Part shown: positions 5,564 through 13,176 of the stretch, piece by piece | How positions within the stretch are numbered: the first letter of the stretch is position 1 | How the letters are laid out: each line of letters begins with the position of its first letter | Assembly (NCBI GenBank): GCA_005240015.1 | Contig: SBBV01000536.1 | Span: 1 to 14,033 of the forward strand | Origin: Candidatus Odyssella thessalonicensis | GTDB lineage: Bacteria > Pseudomonadota > Alphaproteobacteria > Bin65 | DNA length: 14,033 nucleotides | Direction of reading: 5' to 3' | Program-made: the position numbers and the translations under genes | The notes under the pieces: generated by a model | Seen by the model: only the letters and a program-made list of their open reading frames with translations | Databases searched by the model: none | Told to the model about the DNA's origin: nothing

Positions 5564-6259
5564 ATGGTTTTGGGTTCGCAGACGGCGGAGATCGCGGCGC
5601 TCGTGGGCGATCCGGCGCGCGCCAACATCCTGATGGCGCTCTCGGACGGGCGCGCGCTCACCGCGACCGAGCTCGCGTACCTTGCGCACATCACGCCGCA
5701 GACCGCGAGCGGGCATTTGGCGAAGCTCGTCGACGGAAGGCTGCTCAGCGTCGCGAAGCAGGGCCGGCACCGCTATTTCCGCCTCGCCTCGCCGCTGGTC
5801 GGGCGCATGCTCGAGAGCATCAACGCGATGGCCGCGATCGAGGGCCCGCCGCGCTACCGTCCGCGCTCGCCGGCCGACGACGCGGTGCGCCAGGCGCGCT
5901 ACTGCTACGACCACCTCGCCGGCCGGCTCGGCGTGGCGCTCGCCGACGCGCTGGTCGAGAAGGGCCATGTCGAGTTCGGCGACGACGGCGGCGTCGTGAC
6001 GCCGAGCGGCACGGAATTCCTGACCGCGTTCGGGCTCGATCTCGCGGCCAAGACGCGGCGCGCGTTCTGCCGGCCCTGCATCGATTGGAGCGAGCGCCGG
6101 CCGCACATCGCCGGCGCGGTCGGCGCCGGCCTCGCTGCGCGCTGCTTCGATCTCGGCTGGATCGCGCGCATCCGCGACACGCGCGCGGTCAAGATCACGG
6201 CGAAGGGGCGCGCGGGCTTCGGCGAAACCTTCGGCATCGCGCTCGACGCTCCGGGTTGA
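5564..6259 (+). CDS. ArsR/SmtB-family winged-helix transcriptional regulator
   Basis: The 231-residue product starts with an ArsR-type winged helix: AEIAALVGDPARANILMALS (8-27), recognition-helix region ELAYLAHITPQTASGHLAKL (36-55), and a wing GRHRYFRL (67-74). The C-terminal half (about 100-231) is longer than in classic SmtB proteins and contains RYCYDHLAGRLG (112-123) and CRPCIDWSERRPHIAGAVGA (169-188), a pattern seen in a long-form ArsR subfamily. C169 and C172 form a CxxC pair, with C114 and C194 also present, so metal or thiol sensing is possible but unproven. It presumably represses DNA near itself. The ATG at 5564 has no good ribosome site (AGGAG lies about 27 bases upstream), but it is the natural N-terminus of the domain. 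The upstream in-frame ATG at 5378 would overlap the divergent DUF1127 gene. Confidence 0.85.
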   Translation: MVLGSQTAEIAALVGDPARANILMALSDGRALTATELAYLAHITPQTASGHLAKLVDGRLLSVAKQGRHRYFRLASPLVGRMLESINAMAAIEGPPRYRPRSPADDAVRQARYCYDHLAGRLGVALADALVEKGHVEFGDDGGVVTPSGTEFLTAFGLDLAAKTRRAFCRPCIDWSERRPHIAGAVGAGLAARCFDLGWIARIRDTRAVKITAKGRAGFGETFGIALDAPG

Positions 6260-6270
6260 AAAGGAAGGCG

Positions 6271-6377
6271 AACCACGGAGGACACGGAGGGCGCGGGACA
6301 AGAAAGCCGTCGAGCGCCAAAGGTGCGCTTTTTCCTGATCCTCCGTGCTCTCCGTGCCCTCCGTGTCTTCCGTGGTT
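6271..6377. repeat. Inverted repeat of CACGGAGGA-type arms after the ArsR-type gene
   Basis: The left arm AACCACGGAGGACACGGAGG (6271-6290) is matched by an inverted right arm (6340-6377) containing CCTCCGTGCTCTCCGTG, then CCTCCGTGTCTTCCGTGGTT. The right arm has extra tandem units of the CTCCGTG type. The loop includes AGCGC...GCGCTTTTT (6313-6333), a weak terminator-like hairpin with a T-run. The element sits 11 bases after the ArsR stop and before the DUF4142 gene. It resembles the ACCAAG element at 4913-5117 in design, not in sequence. Confidence 0.7.
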
Positions 6378-6446
6378 TTGCTCTCCTCTCTCGCAGCGGA
6401 ACCGCCCGCGGCGCTGCGCGTTGCCTTCGCAGCCGATCGAAGTGCG

Positions 6447-6455
6447 AGGAGGTGA
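6447..6455 (+). promoter_or_regulatory. Extended Shine-Dalgarno site of the DUF4142 gene
   Basis: AGGAGGTGA is an almost complete complement to the 16S rRNA 3' tail and ends five bases before the ATG at 6461. It fixes that start over the in-frame ATG at 6323, and it is the strongest ribosome site in the window. Confidence 0.85.
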
Positions 6456-6460
6456 CCCCG

Positions 6461-7012
6461 ATGCGCGCGCAGGTTTGGGGTGTGGCAGCGGCCCTCGTGC
6501 TATTGTGCGCGGCGCCGGCTGCGAATCCGGCGTTTGCCGCCGATCCGACACCGTCGGAAAGCTTCGCCCAGCGCTCGCTCAAGGCCGGGCGTATCCAGGC
6601 GGCGCTGGCGCGCCTCGCCGCGCTGCGCGGGGAGAACCCGGGCGTGAAGCGCTTCGCCGAGGCGCTGGTCCGCGACTTCGACGCGCGCAACGCGCGCCTC
6701 GCGCGGCTGGCTCGACCGGAGAGCCAGGCGGCGCCGCTCTCCGAGCGTGCGATGATCTACTCGTCGGCGCGCGACATCCCGCTGCGCACGCGCGAACTCC
6801 ACCGCCTGCGCGCGCTCGACAGCGCCGCCTTCGACAAGCAATTCCTCAAGGCCGTGATCGTAGGCCACGAGAACGCGATCCGCGGCTACGCGGCCGAGGA
6901 GCGCGGCGGCGCGCGGGAGGTTCGCGCGGTCGCCGCCGAGGCATTGCCGCGCTTGCGGCAGCAGCTCGCCGAGGCGCGCCGCCTGCTCGACGAGGTCGAG
7001 CAGCGCCGCTGA
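6461..7012 (+). CDS. Secreted DUF4142-family protein
   Basis: The 183-residue product has a signal peptide (MRAQVWGVAAALVLLCAAPA through AFA, cleavage near residue 26) and should be periplasmic. The rest is the helical DUF4142 domain. One segment has the pattern VKRFAEALVRDFDARNARLARLA (62-84), and another VGHENAIRGYAAEE (134-147) leads to AEALPRLRQQLAEARRLL (159-176). Many family members have DH in the first segment where this one has DF, and H136 is the conserved second histidine. The ferritin-like fold and function of the family remain poorly defined. The start is set by a strong ribosome site. It follows the ArsR-type gene with about 200 bases between and converges on the binding-protein gene ending at 7170. 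Confidence 0.82.
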   Translation: MRAQVWGVAAALVLLCAAPAANPAFAADPTPSESFAQRSLKAGRIQAALARLAALRGENPGVKRFAEALVRDFDARNARLARLARPESQAAPLSERAMIYSSARDIPLRTRELHRLRALDSAAFDKQFLKAVIVGHENAIRGYAAEERGGAREVRAVAAEALPRLRQQLAEARRLLDEVEQRR

Positions 7013-7045
7013 ACGCGCGCGGCCCTTCAGATAAGAACGTCCAAC

Positions 7046-7164
7046 GCGTAGGGACGTGCTGCGCGCCCTCTCTCCGCGCACGTCTGCCCGCACGATACGG
7101 CGGCAGCCAATTGCCCGAAGCATCTTGGTGGTGGCGGCAGGGCGCGCGCAGCGCGCCCCTACGC
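7046..7164. repeat. Imperfect inverted repeat between convergent genes (GTAGGGGCGC family)
   Basis: The left arm (7046-7069) begins GCGTAGGGACGTGCTGCGCG. The right arm (7139-7164) is its inverted counterpart, ending GCGCGCCCCTACGC, with about 70 bases between. The arms differ by two substitutions and a 2-base gap. The element occupies the gap between the convergent DUF4142 and binding-protein genes, so it could serve as a two-way transcription stop. A close copy of the right arm, in inverse orientation, starts at 13963. Confidence 0.7.
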
Positions 7165-7169
7165 CGAAG

Positions 7170-8795
7170 CTACCGCGCGCGCCAGTATTCGACGCGGTGG
7201 GTCGAGCGGTCGGCGTGGCCCGTGGGCTCGATGCCGTCGAGCCAGTGTGGCATGACGTAGGCCTCGGAGCGGAAATAGAGCGGCAGCTCGGGCAGCTCTT
7301 GCGTGTAGATCGCCTGAAGCTCTTCGAACAGCTTCGCCCGCTGCGCCGCGCCGGCACGCGCGAGCGCCGCAAAGATGCGGTCGGCGCCGCGGAAGCCGCT
7401 GTAGTTCTGGCCGGCGAAGTTGTTGGCCGCGGTCGGGATCTGCGCCGAGGCGAGGAAGAACTCGCCGGTCGCGAACGGCGCACGGAACCAGGCCTTGAGC
7501 ACCACGCCCGCGAACTTGCGCTGCTTCAGCGTGACGTCGAACAGCACGCTGCTCGGCTGGTTGACGACGCGGGTCTCGACGCCGAGCTCGCGCCATTGGC
7601 GCGCGACGATCTCCTGCGCGCGCTCGCGCCCGCGGTTGCCGGCGGTGGTCATGAAATCGAAGGCGAGCTTCTTCCCTTGGGCGTCGTGGCGGACGCCGTC
7701 GCGGAGCTCGCGCCAGCCGGCCTCGTCGAGCAGCATGCGTGCGCGGGCGGGATCGTAAACGTGCCGGCGCACGCCCGCCTCGCCCATCGCCTCCTCGGGC
7801 GGCGAGAAGGTGTGCGCGACCGGGTTCTTGCCGCCGAAGACCGCGCGCGTGAGCGCCTCGCGGTCGATCGCCAGCAGCAGCGCCTCGCGCACGCGCCGGT
7901 CCTTGAGGATCGGATGGTCGACGTCGGCCGCGATGTGCTCGTAGACGAGGCTCGGCTTGTAGACGAAGCGGAAGCGCGCGCCGTGGCGCGCCTCGATGTC
8001 GATCACCTGCTCGACCGAGAGGCCGACCTCGCCGGCGAGATAGTCGATGGCGCCCGAGACGAGCGCCGCCTCGGCCGCGGCGGTGTCGCCGAGCAGCTTC
8101 ACCGTGATGCGGCGGAAGTGCGGCTTCTCCCCGAACCAGTGCGGGTTGGGCGCGAGCGTCACGTGCGAGCCCGCCACCGCCTCGACGATGCGGTAGGGGC
8201 CGTAGTAGAGCCCGGGCCGCGCCGGATCGGTGTTGTAGAGCGTGCGGCGATTGTAGTCGCGCGGCGCCGCTTCGAAGATCGCGCGCTCGAGATGCGCCGG
8301 CAGCGGATAGAATTCGCCCAGCACCGGCGCCTGGTCCCAATAGAGGCGGAAGCGCTTCTCGCTGTGCTCCTCGATGCTGCGGATGCCGCGGAACGAGGCG
8401 TGGTAGGTGGCGCCGCTCTCGGGATGGCGGCCCACCTCCCAGGCGAAGATGAAATCCTTGGCCGTCACCGGCGTGCCGTCGCTCCAGCGCGCCTCGGGGT
8501 GGATGTCGATGGTGGCGAGGCCGGGGCCGGCGCTCAAGCGCCCGCGCGCGCAGATGGGGCAGACCTCCTTGCGGTCCTTGTCGAAGATCGCGAGCGGCCT
8601 GAGCGTCATCCCGAGCAGATAGCGCTTGGCGATGTGGCCGACGATGAGCGGGTGCCGCGTGGCCGAGAGCTGCGCGATGCCGATGGTGAGCGTATCGCGC
8701 GGCTTGTCTTGCGCTGCGGCCGGCCGCGCAGCCGCCGCCAGCACCGCCAGCGCAAGCCCCACACCGCACGACCGCCAAGATCGACGCGCGCCCAT
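7170..8795 (-). CDS. ABC transporter substrate-binding protein, family 5 (peptide/opine type)
   Basis: The 541-residue product has a cleavable signal peptide (cleavage after RPAAA, near residue 28) and no lipobox cysteine, so it is probably a free periplasmic binding protein. The SBP_bac_5 signature is at about 104-120 (WSDGTPVTAKDFIFAWE). Further family patterns are GPYRIVEA, a later AALVSGAIDYL segment, DRRVREALLLAIDREAL and the C-terminal PLYFRSEAYV. Relatives bind oligopeptides, dipeptides, nickel or opines for an Opp/Dpp-type importer. No permease or ATPase gene adjoins it, so it is an orphan here. An unusual CPIC pair (C79, C82) precedes the signature and could form a disulfide. The start at 8795 is chosen over the in-frame ATG at 8864 because GGAGGGAGG lies just ahead of the signal peptide. 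Confidence 0.9.
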   Translation of the reverse strand: MGARRSWRSCGVGLALAVLAAAARPAAAQDKPRDTLTIGIAQLSATRHPLIVGHIAKRYLLGMTLRPLAIFDKDRKEVCPICARGRLSAGPGLATIDIHPEARWSDGTPVTAKDFIFAWEVGRHPESGATYHASFRGIRSIEEHSEKRFRLYWDQAPVLGEFYPLPAHLERAIFEAAPRDYNRRTLYNTDPARPGLYYGPYRIVEAVAGSHVTLAPNPHWFGEKPHFRRITVKLLGDTAAAEAALVSGAIDYLAGEVGLSVEQVIDIEARHGARFRFVYKPSLVYEHIAADVDHPILKDRRVREALLLAIDREALTRAVFGGKNPVAHTFSPPEEAMGEAGVRRHVYDPARARMLLDEAGWRELRDGVRHDAQGKKLAFDFMTTAGNRGRERAQEIVARQWRELGVETRVVNQPSSVLFDVTLKQRKFAGVVLKAWFRAPFATGEFFLASAQIPTAANNFAGQNYSGFRGADRIFAALARAGAAQRAKLFEELQAIYTQELPELPLYFRSEAYVMPHWLDGIEPTGHADRSTHRVEYWRAR

Positions 8796-8840
8796 TGCCG
8801 CCTCCCTCCAGGCGCGGGACGCACCGCGGCCCGCAGCGCG

Positions 8841-8846
8841 ACTATA
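8841..8846 (-). promoter_or_regulatory. Candidate -10 element for the binding-protein gene
   Basis: On the minus strand, TATAGT (five of six consensus bases) lies about 45 bases before the ATG at 8795 in an otherwise GC-rich stretch. No good -35 hexamer stands 16-18 bases upstream (only TTTCGT), so the call is tentative. Confidence 0.3.
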
Positions 8847-9025
8847 GCGGAAATGCGCCAGCACGAAATCAGCGCAAGCCTCCGCCTATCGTGAGGTGCC
8901 GCCCCGCCGCGCGGCCGCCATACGAGTGCGCCCGACCTTGCGGGTGCCGACTGCATCGCTTCGGATCATGATTGGCCGAACCGTCCGGGCATGTTCCAAT
9001 GCGGCCAGTTCGGAAGGAGGCTCGC

Positions 9026-9208
9026 ATGTCCGATCTCGACGAGCTCCGCGCGGTGATCGACAAGATGCCGAAGCCGGTCTGCGCCGATCTCACGCCGTTT
9101 CGGATCGCAGCAGCCGACGCCGACGCCGGCGTCGTCCGGCTCGAGTTCGCCGAACAGCCGGCGTTTCGCAATCACGTCGGCCATATCCAGGGCGGCTTCG
9201 CCGTCGCC
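9026..9208 (+). pseudogene. 5' remnant of a PaaI-type hotdog thioesterase gene
   Basis: MSDLDELRAVIDKMPKPVCA and the following residues through FRNHVGHIQGGFAVA (to residue 61) match the first half of PaaI-like acyl-CoA thioesterases. AAGGAGG lies just upstream of the ATG at 9026. The family should continue at once into the central helix (typically an acidic MLDDAMG-like stretch after GGF). Instead the sequence passes into a low-complexity [14 protein letters not shown] reading and stops at 9274, inside the 3' end of sdhB on the other strand. Half the hotdog fold, including catalytic positions of the central helix, is missing, so the product should be inactive. The junction lies 7-8 bases beyond the sdhB stop. 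It may be a genomic rearrangement or an assembly join. Confidence 0.7.
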
Positions 9209-9215
9209 GCGCCGC

Positions 9216-9995
9216 CTACCCCTTCCTTGCCAGCATCAGCTTCTTCGTCTCGGCGATGGCCTTGGCGGGGTTGAGCCCCTTGGGGCAGGTGTTGGAGCAG
9301 TTCATGATCGTGTGGCAGCGATAGAGGCGGAACGGGTCTTCGAGCTGATCGAGGCGCTCGCCGGTCTCCTCGTCGCGGCTGTCGGCGATCCAGCGATAGG
9401 CCTGCAGCAGCACGGCCGGGCCGAGATAGCGGTCGGGATTCCACCAATAGGACGGGCACGAGGTGGTGCAGCAGAAGCAGAGGATGCACTCCCAGAGCCC
9501 GTCGAGCTTCGAGCGCTCCTCGGCCGACTGCAGGCGCTCGCGCGTCGGCGGCGGGCTCTTGCTCTTGAGCCAGGGCTCGATCGCCGCGAGCTGCGCGATC
9601 GCGTTGGTGAGATCGGGCACGAGGTCCTTCACCACGTCCATGTGCGGCAGCGGATAGACCGGCACGTCGCCCTTCACGTCGGAGATGTATTTGGTGCAGG
9701 CGAGCGTGTTGGTGCCGTCGATGTTCATGGCACACGAGCCGCACACGCCCTCGCGGCACGAGCGGCGGAAGGTGAGCGTGGCGTCGATCTCGTTCTTGAT
9801 CTTGATGAGGGCGTCGAGGACCATCGGCCCGCATTGATCGAGATCGACCTCGTAGGTGTCGAGGCGCGGGTTCTCCTTGGTGTCGGGATCCCAGCGATAG
9901 ACGCGGAATTTCTTGACGCGCCTGGCGCCGGCCGGCGCAGGCCAGGTCTTGCCAGGCTTGATCTTGGAGTTCTTCGGCAGCGTGAATTCGGCCAT
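9216..9995 (-). CDS. sdhB: Succinate dehydrogenase iron-sulfur subunit
   Basis: The 259-residue product carries electrons from SdhA to the quinone site in complex II on the cytoplasmic face of the membrane. All cluster ligands are present. The [2Fe-2S] cysteines are C80, C85, C88 and C100 (in [16 protein letters not shown] and LAC). The [4Fe-4S] cysteines are C170, C173, C176 and C237. The [3Fe-4S] cysteines are C180, C227 and C233. The stretch [20 protein letters not shown] is nearly invariant in the family. Length and C-terminus (KKLMLARKG) are complete. The ATG at 9995 gives the usual [12 protein letters not shown] start; an in-frame GTG at 10007 is possible, and neither has a strong ribosome site. 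It is the last sdh gene, separated from sdhA by a 288-base gap full of palindromes, so its expression could be uncoupled from sdhA. Confidence 0.97.
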   Translation of the reverse strand: MAEFTLPKNSKIKPGKTWPAPAGARRVKKFRVYRWDPDTKENPRLDTYEVDLDQCGPMVLDALIKIKNEIDATLTFRRSCREGVCGSCAMNIDGTNTLACTKYISDVKGDVPVYPLPHMDVVKDLVPDLTNAIAQLAAIEPWLKSKSPPPTRERLQSAEERSKLDGLWECILCFCCTTSCPSYWWNPDRYLGPAVLLQAYRWIADSRDEETGERLDQLEDPFRLYRCHTIMNCSNTCPKGLNPAKAIAETKKLMLARKG

Positions 9996-10027
9996 CGCGC
10001 AATTCACCCGAGTTCGCGGTTCGAGGC

Positions 10028-10244
10028 GGAACCGCGAAGCGGTTCTGCAACAGAGCCCAGGGTTGGCGCGAAGCGCCTACCCTGGGGCCAATCGGCAGCG
10101 TTCGCATCAACCCCGAAGGGGTTGTGCCCGCCGTGCTCGCCGAGGACACAACCCCTTCGGGGTTGATCCTCCTCAGCGCGTGCGAACCCAGGGTAGCCGC
10201 TGCGCGGCAACCCGGGGCTTTGGGCCAGAACCGCTTCGCGGTTC
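10028..10244. repeat. Nested palindromic element between sdhA and sdhB
   Basis: Six hairpins are arranged symmetrically about a centre near 10136. The outer pair is GAACCGC-GAA-GCGGTTC (10029-10045) and GAACCGC-TTC-GCGGTTC (10228-10244). The middle pair has CCCAGGG...CCCTGGG stems (10056-10086 and 10187-10217, the second imperfect). The inner pair is CAACCCC-GAA-GGGGTTG (10108-10124) and CAACCCC-TTC-GGGGTTG (10149-10165). Each left hairpin is the inverted copy of its right partner, so the whole 217 bases can also pair as one long stem. It fills almost all of the sdhA-sdhB gap and contains no gene. Confidence 0.85.
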
Positions 10245-10283
10245 CTCGTCATGCGATGATCGGGCAAGATTCGCATGCCACGC

Positions 10284-12077
10284 TCAATACACCCGCTCCT
10301 TCGGTGGGAAGCTCTGGACGTCGTTGGTGAGCGTGTTCAAGTGCACCGGGCGGTAGTCGAGCTTCACGGTGCCCCTTTCGTCGCACCAGGCGACGGTGTG
10401 CTTCATCCAGTTCTTGTCGTCGCGCTTCGGGAAGTCCTCGCGCGCATGGGCGCCGCGGCTTTCCTGGCGGTTCTCGGCGGAGACGATCGAGACCATCGCC
10501 TGGTAGATGAGGTTGTCGAACTCCAAGGTCTCGGCGAGGTCGGAGTTCCAGATCAACGAGCGGTCGCTGACCTTGATGTCCTGCTTCGCCTCCCACACCT
10601 GCCTCAGCTTGGCGACGCCGTCCTTGAGGACGGGGCCGGTGCGGAACACGGCGCAATCGGCCTGCATGATCTTCTGCATGTCGACGCGCAGCTTGGCCGT
10701 GGGCGTGCCGCCCTTGGCGTGGCGCAGCCGGTCGAAGCGGTCGAGCGCCAGCTCGGTGGCGCCGTTCTTGAGCGGCTGGTGCTTCTCGCCCGGCGCGATC
10801 ACCTCGGCGCAGTGCAGCGCCGCCGCGCGGCCGAAGACGACGAGGTCGAGCAGCGAGTTGGAGCCCAACCGGTTGGCGCCGTGCACCGAGACGCAGGCCG
10901 CCTCGCCGATCGCCATCAGGCCGGGCACGACCGCGTCGGGATTGCCGTCCTTGAGCGTCACCGCCTCGCCTTTGTAGTTCGTCGGGACACCACCCATGTT
11001 GTAGTGGCAGGTCGGCAGCACCGGGATCGGCTCCTTGGTGACGTCGACGCCGCCGAAGATGCGCGAGGTCTCGGCGATGCCGGGCAGGCGCTCGTGGATC
11101 GTCGCCGCCGGCAGGTGTTCCAAGTGCAGATGGATGTAGTCCTTGTTGGGCCCGCAGCCGCGGCCCTCGCGCATCTCGATCGTCATCGAGCGGCTGACGA
11201 CGTCGCGCGAGGCCAGGTCCTTGGCCGAGGGCGCGTAGCGCTCCATGAAGCGCTCGCCCTGGCTGTTGGTGAGATACCCGCCCTCGCCGCGCACGCCCTC
11301 GGTGATGAGGCAGCCGGCGCCATAGATGCCGGTCGGGTGGAACTGGATGAACTCCATGTCCTGGCACGGGAAGCCGGCGCGCAGCGCCATCGCGTTGCCG
11401 TCGCCGGTCTGGGTGTGGGCGCCGGTGCAGGAGAAATAGATGCGCCCGTAGCCGCCGGTGGCGAGCACGGTCTGGTGCGCGCGGAAGCGGTGGATCGAGC
11501 CGTCGTCGAGGTTCCACGCGACGACGCCGAGCACGCGCCCCTCCTCGACCAGGAGATCGAGCGCGAAATACTCGACGAAGAACTCGGCGTTGAAGCGGAG
11601 ACTCTGCTGATAGAGCGTGTGCAGGATGGCGTGGCCGGTGCGGTCGGCGGCGGCGCAGGTGCGCTGCGCGATGCCGCGGCCGTAGTTCGTCGTCATGCCG
11701 CCGAACGCGCGCTGGTAGATCTTGCCCTCGGGCGTGCGGCTGAACGGCACGCCGTAGTGCTCGAGCTCGATGACGGCGGCCGCCGCCTCCTTGCACATGT
11801 ACTCGATCGCGTCCTGGTCGCCGAGCCAGTCGGAGCCCTTGACCGTGTCGTACATGTGCCAGCGCCAGTCGTCCTCGCCCATGTTGCCGAGCGCCGCCGA
11901 AATGCCGCCCTGCGCCGCCACGGTGTGCGAGCGGGTCGGGAACACCTTGGTGATGCACGCAGTCTTCAGGCCCTTCTCGGCCATGCCGAAGGTGGCGCGC
12001 AGGCCGGCACCGCCGGCGCCGACGACGACGACGTCGTAGTAGTGGTCCGTGAGCTCGTAGGCCTTGGTGCCGGCCAT
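10284..12077 (-). CDS. sdhA: Succinate dehydrogenase flavoprotein subunit
   Basis: The 597-residue catalytic subunit oxidises succinate to fumarate with covalent FAD. The dinucleotide-binding motif [13 protein letters not shown] is at about 16-28. H51 in [10 protein letters not shown] is the expected covalent FAD ligand. By comparison with E. coli SdhA, the active-site residues are H247 (FIQFHPTG), T259-E260 (LITEG), R291 (ASRDVVSR), H358 (PTCHYNMGG) and R403 ([10 protein letters not shown]); all are present. Length and the C-terminal region (SFPPKERVY) are complete. The ATG at 12075-12077 is supported by the normal N-terminus ([20 protein letters not shown]); the ribosome site is weak. It lies third in sdhC-sdhD-sdhA-sdhB. 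The 163-base gap before it holds a perfect 28-bp inverted repeat, and the gap after it holds a larger palindromic element. Confidence 0.98.
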   Translation of the reverse strand: MAGTKAYELTDHYYDVVVVGAGGAGLRATFGMAEKGLKTACITKVFPTRSHTVAAQGGISAALGNMGEDDWRWHMYDTVKGSDWLGDQDAIEYMCKEAAAAVIELEHYGVPFSRTPEGKIYQRAFGGMTTNYGRGIAQRTCAAADRTGHAILHTLYQQSLRFNAEFFVEYFALDLLVEEGRVLGVVAWNLDDGSIHRFRAHQTVLATGGYGRIYFSCTGAHTQTGDGNAMALRAGFPCQDMEFIQFHPTGIYGAGCLITEGVRGEGGYLTNSQGERFMERYAPSAKDLASRDVVSRSMTIEMREGRGCGPNKDYIHLHLEHLPAATIHERLPGIAETSRIFGGVDVTKEPIPVLPTCHYNMGGVPTNYKGEAVTLKDGNPDAVVPGLMAIGEAACVSVHGANRLGSNSLLDLVVFGRAAALHCAEVIAPGEKHQPLKNGATELALDRFDRLRHAKGGTPTAKLRVDMQKIMQADCAVFRTGPVLKDGVAKLRQVWEAKQDIKVSDRSLIWNSDLAETLEFDNLIYQAMVSIVSAENRQESRGAHAREDFPKRDDKNWMKHTVAWCDERGTVKLDYRPVHLNTLTNDVQSFPPKERVY

Positions 12078-12101
12078 CTCGCTAATTCCCGATAACTAAA
12101 C

Positions 12102-12208
12102 TTGTCGTCCCCGCGAAAGCGGGGACCCAGACGGCGCATCCGCCGCACAATTTCCCGAACGCCTCGCACTGCATCGCGCATGGGTCCCCGCTTTCGCGGG
12201 GACGACAA
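12102..12208. repeat. Perfect 28-bp inverted repeat between sdhD and sdhA
   Basis: The left arm 12102-12129 and right arm 12181-12208 are exact reverse complements over 28 bases, with 51 bases between. Each arm alone also folds (GTCCCCGC-GAAA-GCGGGGAC). The motif is a widely dispersed alphaproteobacterial intergenic repeat. It ends 24 bases before the sdhA start in the mRNA sense, so it could affect sdhA translation or RNA stability. Confidence 0.9.
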
Positions 12209-12240
12209 TGGAAGGATGCTGGCGCCACGTTCATGCTGGC

Positions 12241-12621
12241 TCAACCACCAAACGCGATGCGCAGCACCGAGAAGATGCCGATGCCGGCGAGCACCAGGGC
12301 AACGCCCTTCATGACCAGGATGCTCGTGACTTTGACGCCTTCGCGATGGACATAGTCCTCGATCACGACCTGCACACCGAGCTGCGCGTGATGGAAGGTC
12401 GCGGCGATCAGCAGCACGAGCAGCGTGGCCGTGAGCGGGTTCTTGACCCAGGCCGTGAACGCGATGTGGTCCTTGCCGATGAGCGCCACGACGCTCGCCA
12501 CGAACCAGATCGTCAGCGGGATCAGCGCGAGCGCGGTGACGCGCTGCATCCACCAGTGATGCGTGCCGTCCTTGGCCGAGCCCAAGCCGCGCACCTTGCC
12601 GAGCGGGGAGCGGAAGGCCAT
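12241..12621 (-). CDS. sdhD: Succinate dehydrogenase membrane anchor subunit
   Basis: The 126-residue product is the smaller haem b/quinone-binding anchor of complex II, with three membrane helices (about 27-49, 62-84 and 98-121). The N-terminus FRSPLGKVRGLGSAKDGTHH is typical of alphaproteobacterial SdhD. H78 in TFHHAQLGVQVVIEDYVH corresponds to the haem ligand of E. coli SdhD (HAWIG), and D89-Y90 to its Asp-Tyr pair near the quinone. The start follows the sdhC stop by only 4 bases, with GAGGT inside the end of sdhC, so the two are translationally coupled. It shares the transcript with sdhA, which lies beyond a palindromic spacer. Confidence 0.93.
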   Translation of the reverse strand: MAFRSPLGKVRGLGSAKDGTHHWWMQRVTALALIPLTIWFVASVVALIGKDHIAFTAWVKNPLTATLLVLLIAATFHHAQLGVQVVIEDYVHREGVKVTSILVMKGVALVLAGIGIFSVLRIAFGG

Positions 12622-12625
12622 GGCG

Positions 12626-13027
12626 CTACCTCACCATGTAGCCGGCGGCCCAGGCGACGATCGTGGCGGCGGCGGTGGCGACGGCGACGAGGATGCCCGA
12701 GGCCCACGCGGTGCGGAGCTCGAAGCCCTTGCCCGCGTCCCACAGCAGGTGCCGGATGCCGTTGAACAGGTGATAGAAGAGGGCCGCGGTCCAGCCGAAC
12801 AGCAGGAGACGGCCGAACCAGCCGCCGATCAGCTCGTTGGCGCGGAAATAGGCTTGCGGCCCGCTCGCCGCCGCCCAGAGCCAGTAGACCAGCAGGAGAG
12901 TGCCCACCGCCAGCGCCACGCCGGTGAGGCGGTGGAGGATGGAGAGCACCATCGTCCACTGCCAGCGGTAGATGCCGAGATGGGGCGAAAGGGGGCGCTG
13001 ACGCGCCTCGGAGGTCGGGCTGGCCAT
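12626..13027 (-). CDS. sdhC: Succinate dehydrogenase cytochrome b556 subunit
   Basis: The 133-residue product is the larger membrane anchor of complex II. Family marks are RPLSPHLGIYRWQ (11-23), SILHRLTG (29-36, whose Ser and Arg line the quinone site in E. coli), and FYHLFNGIRHLLWD (84-97). H86 aligns with the E. coli haem ligand H84. Three membrane helices lie at about 26-50, 68-95 and 109-130. The ATG at 13025-13027 gives the usual N-terminus, although the sequence just ahead (an A-rich stretch) has no clear ribosome site. The frame stays open a further 228 codons upstream, but that extension is Arg/Pro-rich and unlike any SdhC. It is the first gene of the operon and sits 4 bases from sdhD. 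Confidence 0.94.
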   Translation of the reverse strand: MASPTSEARQRPLSPHLGIYRWQWTMVLSILHRLTGVALAVGTLLLVYWLWAAASGPQAYFRANELIGGWFGRLLLFGWTAALFYHLFNGIRHLLWDAGKGFELRTAWASGILVAVATAAATIVAWAAGYMVR

Positions 13028-13147
13028 CGTTTTTTCGAATCGAGCGATGAAGGCCAACACGACGAGAGCGCCGACCCACCGCGGCAAAGGCACGGACCCG
13101 ATCGCGGAGCGAGGCGGCCCTGCAATCGGGACGAGGAGATGCGGTAA

Positions 13148-13176
13148 ATTTGTGCCCGCGGCAGCACGCGAGTCAA
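13148..13176 (-). promoter_or_regulatory. Candidate sdh operon promoter, -35 overlapping a GANTC site
   Basis: On the minus strand TTGACT (13176-13171) is followed after 17 bases by ACAAAT (13153-13148). The -35 is good and the -10 weak (three of six). The -35 overlaps GACTC, a possible CcrM methylation site. The transcript would have a leader of about 110-115 bases before sdhC. This is tentative. Confidence 0.3.

Noticed and set aside
5518..7260. 580-codon plus-strand frame over the ArsR-type and DUF4142 genes
   Set aside because: It is an Arg-rich alternative frame of two real genes and runs through the repeat at 6271-6377.
7056..8894. 612-codon open frame on the plus strand opposite the binding-protein gene
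   Set aside because: It is an antisense shadow; the minus-strand frame has a signal peptide and clear family 5 motifs.
10275..12095. 606-codon open frame on the plus strand opposite sdhA
   Set aside because: It is the antisense shadow of sdhA; the translation is Arg/Val/Ala-rich with no family resemblance. Long antisense frames are common in GC-rich genes.
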